In this document: in pieces, positions 43,186 to 53,800 of the stretch | How positions within the stretch are numbered: position 1 is the stretch's first letter | Layout: each line of letters starts with the position of its first letter | From: Clostridia bacterium | Lineage (GTDB): Bacteria > Bacillota > Clostridia > UBA1381 | Direction of reading: 5' to 3' | Length of the DNA stretch: 64,000 bases | Assembly (NCBI GenBank): GCA_900751885.1 | Contig: CAADTH010000068.1 | Coordinates: 62,001 to 126,000 of the forward strand | The notes under the pieces: generated by a model | The model's database searches: none | The model's input: only the letters and a program-made list of their open reading frames with translations | Told to the model about the DNA's origin: nothing | Translations under genes and position numbers: made by a program

Positions 43186-44264
43186 CACTGTGTCTCCTTC
43201 ATCAGTTCGTATGCCAGGCGAAATGCGTCCTCATCCTCTGAAAGACGTGAAAGAAGCCGGTATGGGAACGATTCTTTCATAAATTCTTTTTGTATGTCCT
43301 CCATAGATATATTCTTTCTTAAAGCTTCATATCTCGGAAGAAGATAGTCTGTCTCCTTTTCGAGCTGTTCGTAATATGACTGCCGCTTTTCCCATGTCTC
43401 TGCATCACAGTTTCCTGAAAGCGTCAGCCGCAATAGACGCTTTTCTCCCGGAAGCGCCTGCACGTCTTTGAGCACCCGCCGAAAATCATCCTCCGTGTGA
43501 ACCTCATAGCACAAATCATAAAAGAAAAATTGGTTGGGAAACACTGCATTTACCGTCCCCTTCTCCGTGTCGATAATCCACGCGTTTCCTGTGCGGCGCG
43601 CATTCCAGCCGTCCGGCTCCGGCGTACCGCAATTTAAGATGCGCTCCTCGGTAATGCTGTCGCTATCCGGATAACGCACATGGGTATGTCCAATCAACCA
43701 CCAATCCATCCCTGCGGCGCGAAGCGCCTGCATGGACATCGAAAAATACCGTCCCTCTGTGTCACATGACAGCCCTTCCACCGCGCCATGTCCAATCCCA
43801 ATATTGAGTCTTCCCTCCTTTGGACAAATCCAAGAGAGATTGTTTCCTTTATAGTGGCGCTTGTGACAGTACGCTGGATATACGACCGCATCAACTCCAT
43901 ACTCTGACAAATCATACGGCTCAAAGCGATTCAAAAGCAAGGTATTTGAAGCTTTCCTCTCCTCAAACTCTCTCCAAAATGGTGTGCTTCCATCATCGTA
44001 GTCATGGTTTCCCGGAAGCACGCACACAAGTCCGCAAAACTGCTCGAGCGTCTTAATCGTCCGCTCCATCTGCGATTTTTTCACGCGCAAATGGTCAAAC
44101 AAATCCCCAGCAATGACAAACAGGTCACACCCTTGCCTATCTGCCTCGTCCACCATGTTCCCGAGCACTTGCTCACGTGCGCTCTGCAACCTTAGGGAGA
44201 CCGCGTCGGGATATCCAGAAAACTGCATTCCGATATGTAAATCCCCTGTATGAAAAATTTTCAT
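43185..44264 (-). CDS. SbcD/Mre11-like (YhaO-type) metallophosphoesterase
   Basis: 359 residues with all metallophosphoesterase motifs: HTGDLHIG, IAGDLFDH, LPGNHDYDDG, GIGHGAVEG and LIGHTHVRYP. A C-terminal capping domain ends in a helix that normally binds the partner ATPase coiled coil. It is the nuclease subunit predicted to work with the ATPase encoded directly downstream. It starts 10 bp after the RAYT-like gene. Confidence 0.9.
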   Translation of the reverse strand: MKIFHTGDLHIGMQFSGYPDAVSLRLQSAREQVLGNMVDEADRQGCDLFVIAGDLFDHLRVKKSQMERTIKTLEQFCGLVCVLPGNHDYDDGSTPFWREFEERKASNTLLLNRFEPYDLSEYGVDAVVYPAYCHKRHYKGNNLSWICPKEGRLNIGIGHGAVEGLSCDTEGRYFSMSMQALRAAGMDWWLIGHTHVRYPDSDSITEERILNCGTPEPDGWNARRTGNAWIIDTEKGTVNAVFPNQFFFYDLCYEVHTEDDFRRVLKDVQALPGEKRLLRLTLSGNCDAETWEKRQSYYEQLEKETDYLLPRYEALRKNISMEDIQKEFMKESFPYRLLSRLSEDEDAFRLAYELMKETQ

Positions 44265-44273
44265 ACACTCCTC

Positions 44274-45173
44274 CTATAACAGCCAAACATCCATGTCCCG
44301 TTTTGCGGCTTTGCTTTCCTCATTTTCCTGCTCTTGTGGCTTGTCTTCTTCTTTTTCTGCCGTCTCTACCTCAGCAGTCTCGGCTGCCGCTCTTTTTTCA
44401 GAATCGGATTTATCCTTATGTATGCTTTCCTCTTTTTCTTGTTTCTCCACCAAAGCTCCCATCCGGTCGATGACGCTCCGGCTGATTCCGACAATCTCTG
44501 ATATCCTGCGGTTGCTAATCCATTTTTCAGCCTTGATTTTCTCTAGGCATTCCATCCGCTTATCCTTTGACAGTGTTTTGATTTTCTGAGGCTTATATCC
44601 GCAAATCAGCTGAATGTATGTCCCTATTTCCTTCTCGCTCATCCGCTCAATATCCTCCAGGCACATCACAGGAGAATCCTCCTGCATCCACTCTCTGTAA
44701 GCACGCTTTCCCCCTGCCTTCTCAAATACCGACTGGGTATCGCAAATGTCAGCCTCAGAGTTATATTCCCGCTCGCTGGAATACTGCCACTCGGACATGC
44801 CCTGCTTTTGAGGATTCGAATGGATAAAGCGGAGCACCTCCAAAAGATACTCGTCCGTCTCTACCACTTCACTTTTATAACGGTCATAAAAAATTTTTCC
44901 CTCATGATTGTGTCTTCGGTTGTAGTAGCGCGCATAGCTTGTGCAAATCGGCTTGATTACCTTTGACACATCCTGACTTCCCTCATGCAATAAAAGATGG
45001 ATATGATCCGGCAAAAGACAGTATCCATACAGCATTGCATCTGTAAAAAAGTACCGGCGCAGTGTCTCCTCGAATTCTCTGTAATCTGTCTCTGACAAAA
45101 ACAGCTTGTTCACTCCGCGAAGCAGGATATGATACGTCCCTGTACTGCTTTTCTCCCTCATTTTCCGTGCCAT
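44274..45173 (-). CDS. RAYT-like Y1 HUH transposase (single-copy, probably domesticated)
   Basis: The ATG at 45173 (MARKMREKSSTGTYHILLRG) follows GGGGGAG. Residues 1-~130 are a Y1/IS200-type domain: HUH motif YGYCLLPDHIHLLLHEG (His57, His59) and the nucleophile region TSYARYYNRRHNHEGKIFYDRYKSE (Tyr80 likely). A DnaA-C-like/HTH domain follows (~165-235, ISNRRISEIVGISRSVIDRM) and then an acidic, Lys/Glu-rich tail. No flanking IS ends, tnpB or palindromic REP cluster is visible. It heads an operon with SbcD- and SbcC-like genes. Confidence 0.88.
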   Translation of the reverse strand: MARKMREKSSTGTYHILLRGVNKLFLSETDYREFEETLRRYFFTDAMLYGYCLLPDHIHLLLHEGSQDVSKVIKPICTSYARYYNRRHNHEGKIFYDRYKSEVVETDEYLLEVLRFIHSNPQKQGMSEWQYSSEREYNSEADICDTQSVFEKAGGKRAYREWMQEDSPVMCLEDIERMSEKEIGTYIQLICGYKPQKIKTLSKDKRMECLEKIKAEKWISNRRISEIVGISRSVIDRMGALVEKQEKEESIHKDKSDSEKRAAAETAEVETAEKEEDKPQEQENEESKAAKRDMDVWLL

Positions 45174-45220
45174 AATGCTCCCCCTTTTTTCAATATTTCT
45201 ACAAAAAATCACTTAGTTTT

Positions 45221-45248
45221 ATTATATCACACCGACACGAAAAAGCAA
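45221..45248 (-). promoter_or_regulatory. Promoter of the RAYT-SbcCD-like operon
   Basis: TTGCTT (45243-45248), 16 bp and TATAAT (45221-45226), 48 bp before the ATG at 45173. Confidence 0.6.
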
Positions 45249-45258
45249 TAGGGACATG

Positions 45259-45283
45259 AAAAAAGGATATCACACGATATCCT
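45259..45283 (-). terminator. Terminator of tcdA
   Basis: AGGATATC / GATATCCT with a 4-nt loop and T6 on the minus strand, just after the tcdA stop. Confidence 0.8.
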
Positions 45284-45289
45284 CCCAAA

Positions 45290-46012
45290 TCAAAGCGCTA
45301 TCAAATCCTTTACCACCTCTGCTGCGAGAATCATCCCTGCCACAGGCGGTACAAACGCAAGGCTTCCCGGCGTCTGCCGCTTCTGATGCGCCCCCTCCTT
45401 TTCCGCGCCAATCCTGTTTGGCATAAGCGGTTCCTCTTTTGAATAAACCACTTTCAGTTTTTCGACCCCTCTTTTTTTTAGCTCTCTTCGCATTACCCTG
45501 CATAAGGGGCAAACAGACGTATGGGAAATGTCATCCACCTCCAGCATACAGGGATTTGATTTATTACCCGTCCCCATAGCGCTTACAATGAGAATCTTTT
45601 TCTCCTGTGCCTGCAATGCCAAATCAATTTTTGCGCTCACTGTGTCGATTGCGTCTACAATGTAATCAATTTTCCTTTCGAAAATATCCTCCCTGTTCTC
45701 TGGCAGGTAAAAGCATGGATACCTGATCACCTCAGCGTCTGGATTGATGTTTTTGATCCGCTGCGCCATCACATCAACCTTACTTTTTCCTATGGTGTCC
45801 TGAAGCGCAATCAGCTGGCGGTTGATATTGCTTCTCGCCACCACATCATCATCGACTAAAATAAAATGTCCGATTCCGCTCCTTGCAAGCGCTTCACACG
45901 CAAAACTTCCCACGCCGCCCAAACCAAACACCGCGACTGTCCTCTTTTGCAGCTTCTCTACATTCTCTTCCCCCAAAAGCATTGCTTCGCGCAAAAATTC
46001 TTCCCTTATCAA
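45290..46012 (-). CDS. tcdA: tRNA threonylcarbamoyladenosine dehydratase (ThiF/E1-like)
   Basis: 240 residues, with the E1-type nucleotide motif VAVFGLGGVGSFACEALARSGIG at ~27-49, VDDDVVARSNINRQ, and IDAIDTVSAKIDL. The Cys-x2-Cys in TSVCPLCRVMRRELKKRG is the zinc or catalytic region seen in Gram-positive TcdA. It cyclises t6A37 to ct6A in ANN-decoding tRNAs using ATP. The start is probably the TTG at 46012; no ATG in frame has a better site. Transcribed away from the ATPase. Confidence 0.9.
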   Translation of the reverse strand: MIREEFLREAMLLGEENVEKLQKRTVAVFGLGGVGSFACEALARSGIGHFILVDDDVVARSNINRQLIALQDTIGKSKVDVMAQRIKNINPDAEVIRYPCFYLPENREDIFERKIDYIVDAIDTVSAKIDLALQAQEKKILIVSAMGTGNKSNPCMLEVDDISHTSVCPLCRVMRRELKKRGVEKLKVVYSKEEPLMPNRIGAEKEGAHQKRQTPGSLAFVPPVAGMILAAEVVKDLIAL

Positions 46013-46168
46013 CTCATCTCACCATCCCTGTTCGAACCATTCTTCTATTTAAAATCCTTTCTATACTATATCACATCCGATTGTTTCCCTGCAACATATT
46101 CGGCATATGTCCCAAAAAAATGAATATACATGGTTAGGAATAACAAAACCTGGGAGAGTGATAAACAA

Positions 46169-48763
46169 ATGAATTGGCATACGATGTCCGAACAAGAAGT
46201 CCTAAAAAACCTCGGCACCAATCCGGCTTCAGGCCTTAGCGACGCGCAGGCGGAAAAAGGCTTGAAAATCTATGGAGAAAATAAGCTTGAAGAAAAAAAG
46301 CGCAAGGGTTTTCTTTCCAAATTTTTTGAACAGTTCAATGATTTTATGATTATTATTCTGCTGGTCGCGGCCGCAATCTCCTTTGGCATTTCTATTTTAG
46401 ATGGAGATGCTGACTTTGTCGACCCAATTATCATCTTATCTATTGTAATTGTCAACGCAATTCTGGGCGTCGTACAGGAAAATAAGGCAGAAAAATCCCT
46501 GGAAGCACTCAAGCAGATTTCCGCTCCAACCGCAACAGTGCGCCGCGGCGGACACACACAAACGATTCCATCGAGCCAGGTGGTTCCGGGAGACATTCTC
46601 GTTCTCAAAACCGGAGACTTGGTTGCGGCAGACTGCCGGCTTCTCTCGAGCGTAAACCTACAGACAGACGAATCCTCCCTGACCGGAGAATCACTGCCTG
46701 TTACCAAATACGCAGACCATTGCCATGATACCAGCACACCGCTCGCCGAGCGCGACAACATGGTGCTCTCCTCCACCTCCATCACAGCCGGACGCGGCGA
46801 AGCCATTGCTGTCAAAACCGGCATGGAAACCGAGGTCGGACAAATCGCCGGCATGATTTTAACCTCAGAAACCTCTCAGACACCGCTTCAGAAAAAGCTT
46901 TCCGATGTCGGAAAGGTACTCGGCTTTGCCGCTCTTTTCATCTGCGCTGTCATTTTCGTGATTGGCCTTTTACGTTCCATCCCACCATTTGAGATGTTCA
47001 TGACCTCTGTAAGCCTTGCGGTCGCCGCAATTCCGGAGGGTCTTCCTGCAATCGTCACCATCATGCTCGCCATCGGCGTTCAGCGCATGGTCCGGCGCAA
47101 TGCGATTGTCCGCAGTCTGCCGGCTGTGGAGACACTGGGAAGCGCGTCAGTTATCTGCTCTGATAAGACCGGCACACTCACACAAAATAAAATGACCGTA
47201 ACCAAGCTGGAAAGCCACGAAGAATCGCTCACCCTAACGCTCGCCGCGCTCTGCAGTGACGCGGCACTAGATAAAGACATTTCCGTCGGCTCCCCTACTG
47301 AAAAAGCAATTATCGACGCGGCATATGCACGCGGCTTGAATAAAACTCAGCTCGATAAAAAATTTCCGCGCATTGGCGAGATTCCATTCGACTCCACACG
47401 CAAACGCATGACCACGCTTCACCGCTATCACGGCACGAACCGCATCATCACCAAAGGCGCGCCGGATATCCTTCTGGAACTTTGCACCCACTATTTCGAC
47501 GGAAACAAAATCCAGCCAATGACGCAGAGTGCGCGCCGCACCTTCCTTGAAAAAAATGCACAGATGGCATCCGACGCGCTCCGCGTCATTGCAGTTGCCT
47601 ACCGCGATACTCAGGAGACCTCGACCAAGAATGCCGAAAAAAATCTGGTGTTTGCAGGACTAATCGGAATGATTGATCCACCGCGCCCAGAGGTCTTTTC
47701 CGCTGTCGCAACCTGCAAAAAAGCGGGCATCCGCCCTGTGATGATTACCGGCGACCACATTATCACAGCCACAGCCATTGCAAAACAGATTGGAATTCTA
47801 TCAGGCAATCTCAAGGCAATGACCGGCGCCGAGCTCGATACTCTCTCCCAAGAGGAGCTAAACCGTGTTATCAATAATTATGCTGTATTTGCGCGCGTCA
47901 CGCCGGAGCATAAGGTGCGCATTGTCAAGGCGTTCAAAGCGCGCGGCGAGGTCGTTGCTATGACAGGGGACGGCGTGAATGACGCGCCGGCACTCAAGGC
48001 AGCGGATATTGGCTGTGCGATGGGGCAAATCGGTACGGATGTCGCCAAAGGTGCGGCGGATATGATTCTCACAGACGACAACTTTGCGACGATTGTAGAA
48101 GCTGTCCGCCAGGGACGCGGCATTTTTGCCAACATCAAAAAAGCCATTCAGTTTCTTCTGTCGAGCAATATCGGGGAGATTCTCACCATCTTTGTCGGAC
48201 TTTTATTTGGATGGTCCACGCCGCTTGTCGCAATCCAGCTTTTGTGGGTCAATCTGGTGACGGATTCCTTCCCTGCGATTGCTCTTGGACTCGACCCTGC
48301 GGACAGATATATCATGAACGAAAAACCGCGCAATCCGAAAAAAAATCTATTTGCAGACGGCTTTGGCGCCACAATCATCTTAGAAGGACTCATGATTGGC
48401 GCGCTTGCCCTGCTCGCCTTTTCTATCGGAAAGAACCTATTTGACCTAAATCCGGCAAGTCCCATCATCGGACGCACAATGGCGTTCGCAGTTCTCAGCA
48501 TGTCTCAGCTCGTGCATGCCTTCAACATGAGAAGCGAACATTCTGTGTTCTCTATTGGTATCTTTGGCAACAAATATCTCGTCGGTGCACTTCTTGCTGG
48601 GGTCGTGCTTCAGGTAGGTGTGATTACCATCGCACCGCTTGCAAAGCTGTTTCGGGTTTCCTGCCTTTCTCCAATGCAGTGGCTTATTGTGGCAGTACTC
48701 GCTGTCTTACCGCTTGCCATTGTGGAGCTTCAAAAGCGCTTCTCTTCTGTGCGCGCGAAATAA
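46169..48763 (+). CDS. P-type cation ATPase, SERCA/PMCA-like (PacL type)
   Basis: The ATG at 46169 (MNWHTMSEQEVLKNLG) follows GGGAGAG; the earlier ATG at 46130 has no site. The 864-residue pump contains the cation ATPase N domain, actuator TDESSLTGESLPV, phosphorylation site CSDKTGTLTQNKMTV, nucleotide-binding KGAPDILLE, hinge MTGDGVNDAPALKAADIG, and ten predicted spans. PEGLPA in M4 and NLVTDSFPAIALG in M6 are calcium-type binding segments. It most likely exports Ca2+. Confidence 0.92.
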   Translation: MNWHTMSEQEVLKNLGTNPASGLSDAQAEKGLKIYGENKLEEKKRKGFLSKFFEQFNDFMIIILLVAAAISFGISILDGDADFVDPIIILSIVIVNAILGVVQENKAEKSLEALKQISAPTATVRRGGHTQTIPSSQVVPGDILVLKTGDLVAADCRLLSSVNLQTDESSLTGESLPVTKYADHCHDTSTPLAERDNMVLSSTSITAGRGEAIAVKTGMETEVGQIAGMILTSETSQTPLQKKLSDVGKVLGFAALFICAVIFVIGLLRSIPPFEMFMTSVSLAVAAIPEGLPAIVTIMLAIGVQRMVRRNAIVRSLPAVETLGSASVICSDKTGTLTQNKMTVTKLESHEESLTLTLAALCSDAALDKDISVGSPTEKAIIDAAYARGLNKTQLDKKFPRIGEIPFDSTRKRMTTLHRYHGTNRIITKGAPDILLELCTHYFDGNKIQPMTQSARRTFLEKNAQMASDALRVIAVAYRDTQETSTKNAEKNLVFAGLIGMIDPPRPEVFSAVATCKKAGIRPVMITGDHIITATAIAKQIGILSGNLKAMTGAELDTLSQEELNRVINNYAVFARVTPEHKVRIVKAFKARGEVVAMTGDGVNDAPALKAADIGCAMGQIGTDVAKGAADMILTDDNFATIVEAVRQGRGIFANIKKAIQFLLSSNIGEILTIFVGLLFGWSTPLVAIQLLWVNLVTDSFPAIALGLDPADRYIMNEKPRNPKKNLFADGFGATIILEGLMIGALALLAFSIGKNLFDLNPASPIIGRTMAFAVLSMSQLVHAFNMRSEHSVFSIGIFGNKYLVGALLAGVVLQVGVITIAPLAKLFRVSCLSPMQWLIVAVLAVLPLAIVELQKRFSSVRAK

Positions 48764-48773
48764 TTGTCCCATC

Positions 48774-48808
48774 AAACCACACCATCAAAGTCAGATGGTG
48801 TGGTTTTC
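48774..48808 (+). terminator. Terminator of the P-type ATPase gene
   Basis: AAACCACACCATC / GATGGTGTGGTTT stem followed by a T-rich tract, 10 bp after the stop. Confidence 0.85.
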
Positions 48809-48893
48809 TTTTCTATTTCCCGTCATTTCAACCAGAACGGGAGCATTCATGTGCCTTTAAACCATACACAATCACTTTTTTGCTTCAATTTAG

Positions 48894-48922
48894 TTGTAAT
48901 ACTTACTTTTTTGTGTTAGACT
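48894..48922 (+). promoter_or_regulatory. Promoter of typA
   Basis: TTGTAA (48894-48899), 17 bp and TAGACT (48917-48922), 51 bp before the ATG. Confidence 0.5.
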
Positions 48923-48973
48923 AATATCTTAGGTAGAAAAATAGCGAAACTGATTACTGGAGGCTCAAAACTT

Positions 48974-50797
48974 ATGATAAAATGCGAAAATATACGAAAT
49001 ATTGCAATCATCGCCCATGTCGACCACGGAAAGACCACCCTGGTTGACGCCATGCTTCGTCAAAGCGGTACCTTCCGCGAAAATGAGCAGGTCGACGAAC
49101 GCGTCATGGACTCGAACGATTTGGAACGTGAGCGCGGAATTACTATCCTGGCGAAAAATACCTCTCTTTCTTATAACGGTGTGAAAATCAACATCATTGA
49201 CACTCCTGGTCATGCGGACTTCGGCGGAGAGGTGGAGCGTGGACTGGAGATGGTAGACGGCGTACTTCTTTTGGTGGATGCCTTTGAGGGCTGTATGCCG
49301 CAGACACGCTTCGTCCTTTCAAAAGCGCTCGCACTGGATCTAAAGCCGATTATCGTCGTCAACAAGGTCGACCGCCCGAACGCACGCCCGTATGAGGTGG
49401 TAGACGAGGTGCTGGAGCTGTTTATTGACCTCGATGCAACAGACGAACAGCTCGACACCCCTGTCATCTACGCGTCTGGACGCGACGGCTGGGCGACCGC
49501 GGAATACAATCCGGAACAGCCGAACGAGGATTTAAAGGAGCTGTTCGAGCTGATTGTAAACACCATCCCATGCCCGAAAAGTGAAGAGGACAAACCGTTT
49601 CAGATGCTGGTCTCCAATATTGACTATGACGATTACACCGGCAGAATCGCTGTCGGAAAAATTGAGCGCGGCAGTATCAAAACCAACATGCCGCTCGCGA
49701 TCTGCCGCCACGACGGAAGCGTCGCGCGCGGAAAAGCGACCAAGCTGTTCACCTATGAGGGTCTTGCCAAAACGCCTACTGACGAGGTGGGCGCTGGGGA
49801 TGTCGTGGCTATTTCCGGTATCACAGACATCAATATCGGCGAAACGCTCTGTGCTCCGGAAGCACCGGAAGCGCTGCCATTTGTCAAAATCGACGAGCCG
49901 GTTCTGTCTATGACCTTCTCTGTCAATGACAGTCCGTTCGCCGGACAGGACGGAAAATTTGTCACCTCGCGCCATCTTCGTGACCGCCTGATGCGTGAGC
50001 TTGATTCCAACATCGCACTTCGTGTCGACGAGACAGACAGTGCGGAAGCGTTCACTGTGTCCGGGCGCGGCGAGCTTCACCTTTCCGTACTCATTGAAAA
50101 CATGCGCCGTGAGGGCTACGAGTTCCAGGTGTCCAATCCTGTTGTCATTTATAAGGAAATCGACGGTCAAACCTGCGAGCCGATTGAGCATTTGACCATC
50201 GACGTACCGGGCGAATATACGGGAACCATCATGGACAGCATCATTCAGCGCCGAGGGGAAATGATCAACATGTCGCCGACCGCGCAGAACTATTCCCGTC
50301 TGGAATTTTTGATTCCATCGCGCGGTTTGATTGGATACCGCAGTGAAATGCTCACTGCCACAAAGGGAACCGGTATTCTAAACAGCATTTTGGAAAAATA
50401 TGAACCATATAAAGGCGAAATTCAAAGCCGTACCCGCGGCGCGTTGGTCGCATGGGAGACAGGTGCCTCTATCACCTATGGTCTTTACAATGCGCAGGAA
50501 CGCGGCACCCTGTTTATCGGTCCCGGTGTCAAGGTGTATGAGGGAATGATTGTGGGAGAGAATGCGAGAAACGAGGATGTGGTCGTCAATGTATGCAAGA
50601 AAAAGCATGTCACCAACACCCGCTCCTCCAGCGCGGATGAAGCACTCCGTCTGGTGACGCCTCGCGACATGAGCCTGGAGCAATGCCTTGATTTTATCGC
50701 GGACGATGAGCTGTTAGAGGTTACACCAAATCATTTGCGGATGCGCAAACGGATTTTGAATACAGACTTGCGCGCGAAAGCACGGAATAAAAAATAA
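48974..50797 (+). CDS. typA: GTP-binding translation factor TypA/BipA
   Basis: 607 residues, full family length. GTPase motifs: AHVDHGKTTLVDAML (G1), RERGITILAKNTS (G2/switch I), DTPGHADFGGEVER (G3), NKVDRPNA (G4), YASGRDGWA (G5). The elongation-factor domains II, III and V and the BipA-specific C-terminal domain with its conserved basic end (RMRKRILNTDLRAKARNKK) follow. It binds ribosomes and aids subunit assembly and stress adaptation. The ATG follows GGAGG at 10 nt. Confidence 0.96.
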   Translation: MIKCENIRNIAIIAHVDHGKTTLVDAMLRQSGTFRENEQVDERVMDSNDLERERGITILAKNTSLSYNGVKINIIDTPGHADFGGEVERGLEMVDGVLLLVDAFEGCMPQTRFVLSKALALDLKPIIVVNKVDRPNARPYEVVDEVLELFIDLDATDEQLDTPVIYASGRDGWATAEYNPEQPNEDLKELFELIVNTIPCPKSEEDKPFQMLVSNIDYDDYTGRIAVGKIERGSIKTNMPLAICRHDGSVARGKATKLFTYEGLAKTPTDEVGAGDVVAISGITDINIGETLCAPEAPEALPFVKIDEPVLSMTFSVNDSPFAGQDGKFVTSRHLRDRLMRELDSNIALRVDETDSAEAFTVSGRGELHLSVLIENMRREGYEFQVSNPVVIYKEIDGQTCEPIEHLTIDVPGEYTGTIMDSIIQRRGEMINMSPTAQNYSRLEFLIPSRGLIGYRSEMLTATKGTGILNSILEKYEPYKGEIQSRTRGALVAWETGASITYGLYNAQERGTLFIGPGVKVYEGMIVGENARNEDVVVNVCKKKHVTNTRSSSADEALRLVTPRDMSLEQCLDFIADDELLEVTPNHLRMRKRILNTDLRAKARNKK

Positions 50798-50807
50798 GAA
50801 AGCATGT

Positions 50808-50837
50808 AAAAAGGATGAGAAAATCTCATCCTTTTTT
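50808..50837. terminator. Bidirectional terminator between typA and the surface-protein gene
   Basis: AAAAAGGATGAGA / TCTCATCCTTTTT stem with a 3-4-nt loop; the surface-protein stop codon adjoins it on the other strand. Confidence 0.85.
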
Positions 50838-50839
50838 AT

Positions 50840-53800
50840 TTACGCCCTTAGGGTATATTCAATAAACCGCCGCAATAGGACAGCCATCTCCGCTCTTGTG
50901 GCATAGGCCTTCGGATTTAGCTTTTGATGCTCGTCCCCCTGAAGCAGACCTGTCCCGACTGCCCATGAAATGGCGTCCTCCGCCCAGCTGGATACCTCTG
51001 CCCCATCCTTGAAGCCGCCCACAGCTGCACGCTTTGACACATCCATTCCCTGCACCTGCGCGGCACTATAAAACATGATTGCCAGCTCCTCACGCGTAAT
51101 CAGCGCGTCGGGCGCAAATTTTCCTTCACCCACTCCCTGCACAATCCTTTTTTCTGCCGCCCAAGAGACCGCCTTTTCATAGTATGCCCCGGGCAGAACG
51201 TCTATAAATCCGCTCGTCTGCACCAGGGATACATCCGCCAGATACAGTCTTGCCAATACTGCGGCGAACATTCCCCTTGTCATGCCCTCATCCGGCTGAA
51301 AGAGTCCATTTTCCATCCCCAGCATCAGCTCTCTCTCTGCGGCAAACAAAATATCCTCCTTCGCCCAGTGCTGAATGTCTGAAAATGTGACCGGATGCTC
51401 AGAAAACAAGATTTTCTTGCCCTCCGGCGCGATGTAGCGCATTTGTCCACCAAGCTCCGCTGAAAAGCCAATCCAAATCTTTTCTCCACGCTCTCCAAGA
51501 TAATACGGAAGTCCCTTTGGCTCTTCCGGCTCTTCCGGCTTGCCGCTTTGTCCATCCTTTTTAAAGCGCGCCTCAATGGTGTGCCCTCTGGTAATATTAG
51601 AAAACGTATAACTCTCCTTCGCCCCCACGCTCTCTCCATCGACTAGCACATCTTCAATCACAAAACCATCCTCCGCTGTAATCTCGAATGTCTTGTCTGA
51701 ATAGCGGATGACAGACGCGGATTCCGGCGTGACAGAGCCGCCCTTCCCTGCTTTTGCTGTGATTCGGTATGTCGGCGTGCTGCCGCCGCCACCGCCGCCC
51801 CATTCGTCACCGCTTTCGTTGTCGTCTGGTACCTCGTCCTTATGTTTCAGTTGAAAGGTGGTTTTGGGGATTCTATAGTTTGGAGCTGTGATGACTATCA
51901 CATACATTCCCGGACGCCATGCTGCGTGAATCCAATATTCTGTCCCATTCTCTTTCTCTGTCACCTGAACTGGCGAAATGGTTTGCCCACCCAAAAAGAT
52001 AGAAATATTATCTGCTGTAAGTCCCTGAATCGGCTCCGACAGCGTCACTGTAACCCCATTCTTTGTACTTACAGATGCGAGAACCACAAGCGGCTCAATC
52101 GTCAATGTCCCCTTTTGATATGTGATCTCATAGTTTTCCGAGGTAAGCCCCGAAACCGTGACATCGTAGACTCCAACCGGACTATCGTCTGTATTTTCAA
52201 ATACAACAGACAGTGTTCCTCCCAAATCCTCTTTGGAATCTCCGCCCACAAATCCGCGGTAGTCCACCGTGATATCTGGGTTCGGCTGGATATACCGCTT
52301 TTTCGCATCCAGTGCTGTCACGACAAGCGGCGCCCTTTGAATCTGCATGGCCGCCTGAACGCTTCCCTCAAACAACGCTTCCTCCTCCGGCACCTGTGCC
52401 GTCACGATATACTCTCCTGCTGATATCGGCTCTTTTTTCTGTGAATCCGTCTTTGACACATAGGTAAAAGCCAGCCTTCCTGCGTCAAATTCAGCATCGT
52501 CTGTCTCCGCCTTTACCTCCTGCCGCACTCCCTGATACACAAATTGCAGGTTGGAAATCGTAATTCCAATGACTCTTTTTTGTGCCTGAAACTGTACATA
52601 CGCTGTCTCTTGTTCGTAATTGCCATCTCCCTCTTTTGTCGCCTTGATTCGAACCTTTCCTACACCAGTTACTGTGACCTGTCCAGTTTCAGCATTCACC
52701 TGTGCGGCATCCAGCCCTTCCGTCACCTCATAGCGCACCTGTCCCTTTCCTTGTCCGCCTGCCGTGTGAAGCGTAAACGTATCCCGATAGGAAATCCGTC
52801 CATTCGGAACGCCGTTTATCACAAGCTCGGATTGCTCTGCCGCCTGAATTGTCAGAGTCGCCTCTGGCAGTATGCCTGTATAATTCGTGTCGGTAAGCTC
52901 CGCCTTTACCTCATAGCTTCCGGCATCGACCGGCGGCTCACTGGCTCCGTTATATGTCACGATAAATCCGGTGAACGGCTCGCCTGTCCTTTTTACCTTC
53001 GCGCTCACCGATGCCTCATGCGCCATGCCGTCATAGGGATAAGACTCATCCCCCACGGTAAACTCCACCTCAGCCGGCAGGATGGTAACGGTCGTATCCG
53101 CCGAATCGTCTATGCTGTAGTTCTCCGCATCCCTTCCTGAAAGCGTGATATTGCTCACTGAAACAGGCTTATGCTCTCCTGCGTCCGCATCCTGCATCCT
53201 CCCTGTGCCGCCTGCCGATACCTCCTCGCCCGGCATGTTCCCTTCTATCGCAATCGCCACAACAACCTCATCCGAGCCATTATACTCTCTATCACTTGCC
53301 GTTACCTTCGCAATCGTCAATTTTTTTGTTGTAATTTCTCCATTCGTGACAACCTCGTCCGCCGGCTTTTCATAATTTGCCGCATCATCCCCCGACAGCT
53401 CATACGCCATGGTTATCGTCTTATTTTGACCCACCTGCACATTGTCATACGTTGCCGATGCCTGCACAGACACATCATCCCCAGCCACCACATTCGCCGG
53501 TGTTCCCGCTTGGCACTGCGCCGCGTCAGTCTGGTCATACGTCTTCTCTCTTGTTATGCTCTGCCCCTCCATCACAATCCGGCGCGGAGAAATGGATATC
53601 TGTGCCTGCCCCTCCGTGGGGTTGTATCCTTTTTTTGTGACCTTGTAGTACATGGTATAGTTCCCTGTACCCTTCCATTTCGGCGCTTCCAAGAGCGTAT
53701 ACTCGCCCTCTGACTCCGTTCGGTATGCGATGGATGCCCTGTCCGGAATTATGCAGCCTGCTGTATGTGGCTGTCCGTCATATGTACCTGTGTAGCCGGT

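Noticed and set aside
44274..45173. Complete IS200/IS605 element
   Set aside because: No tnpB, no subterminal hairpins or IS ends, and the gene is operonic with a long extra C-terminal region.
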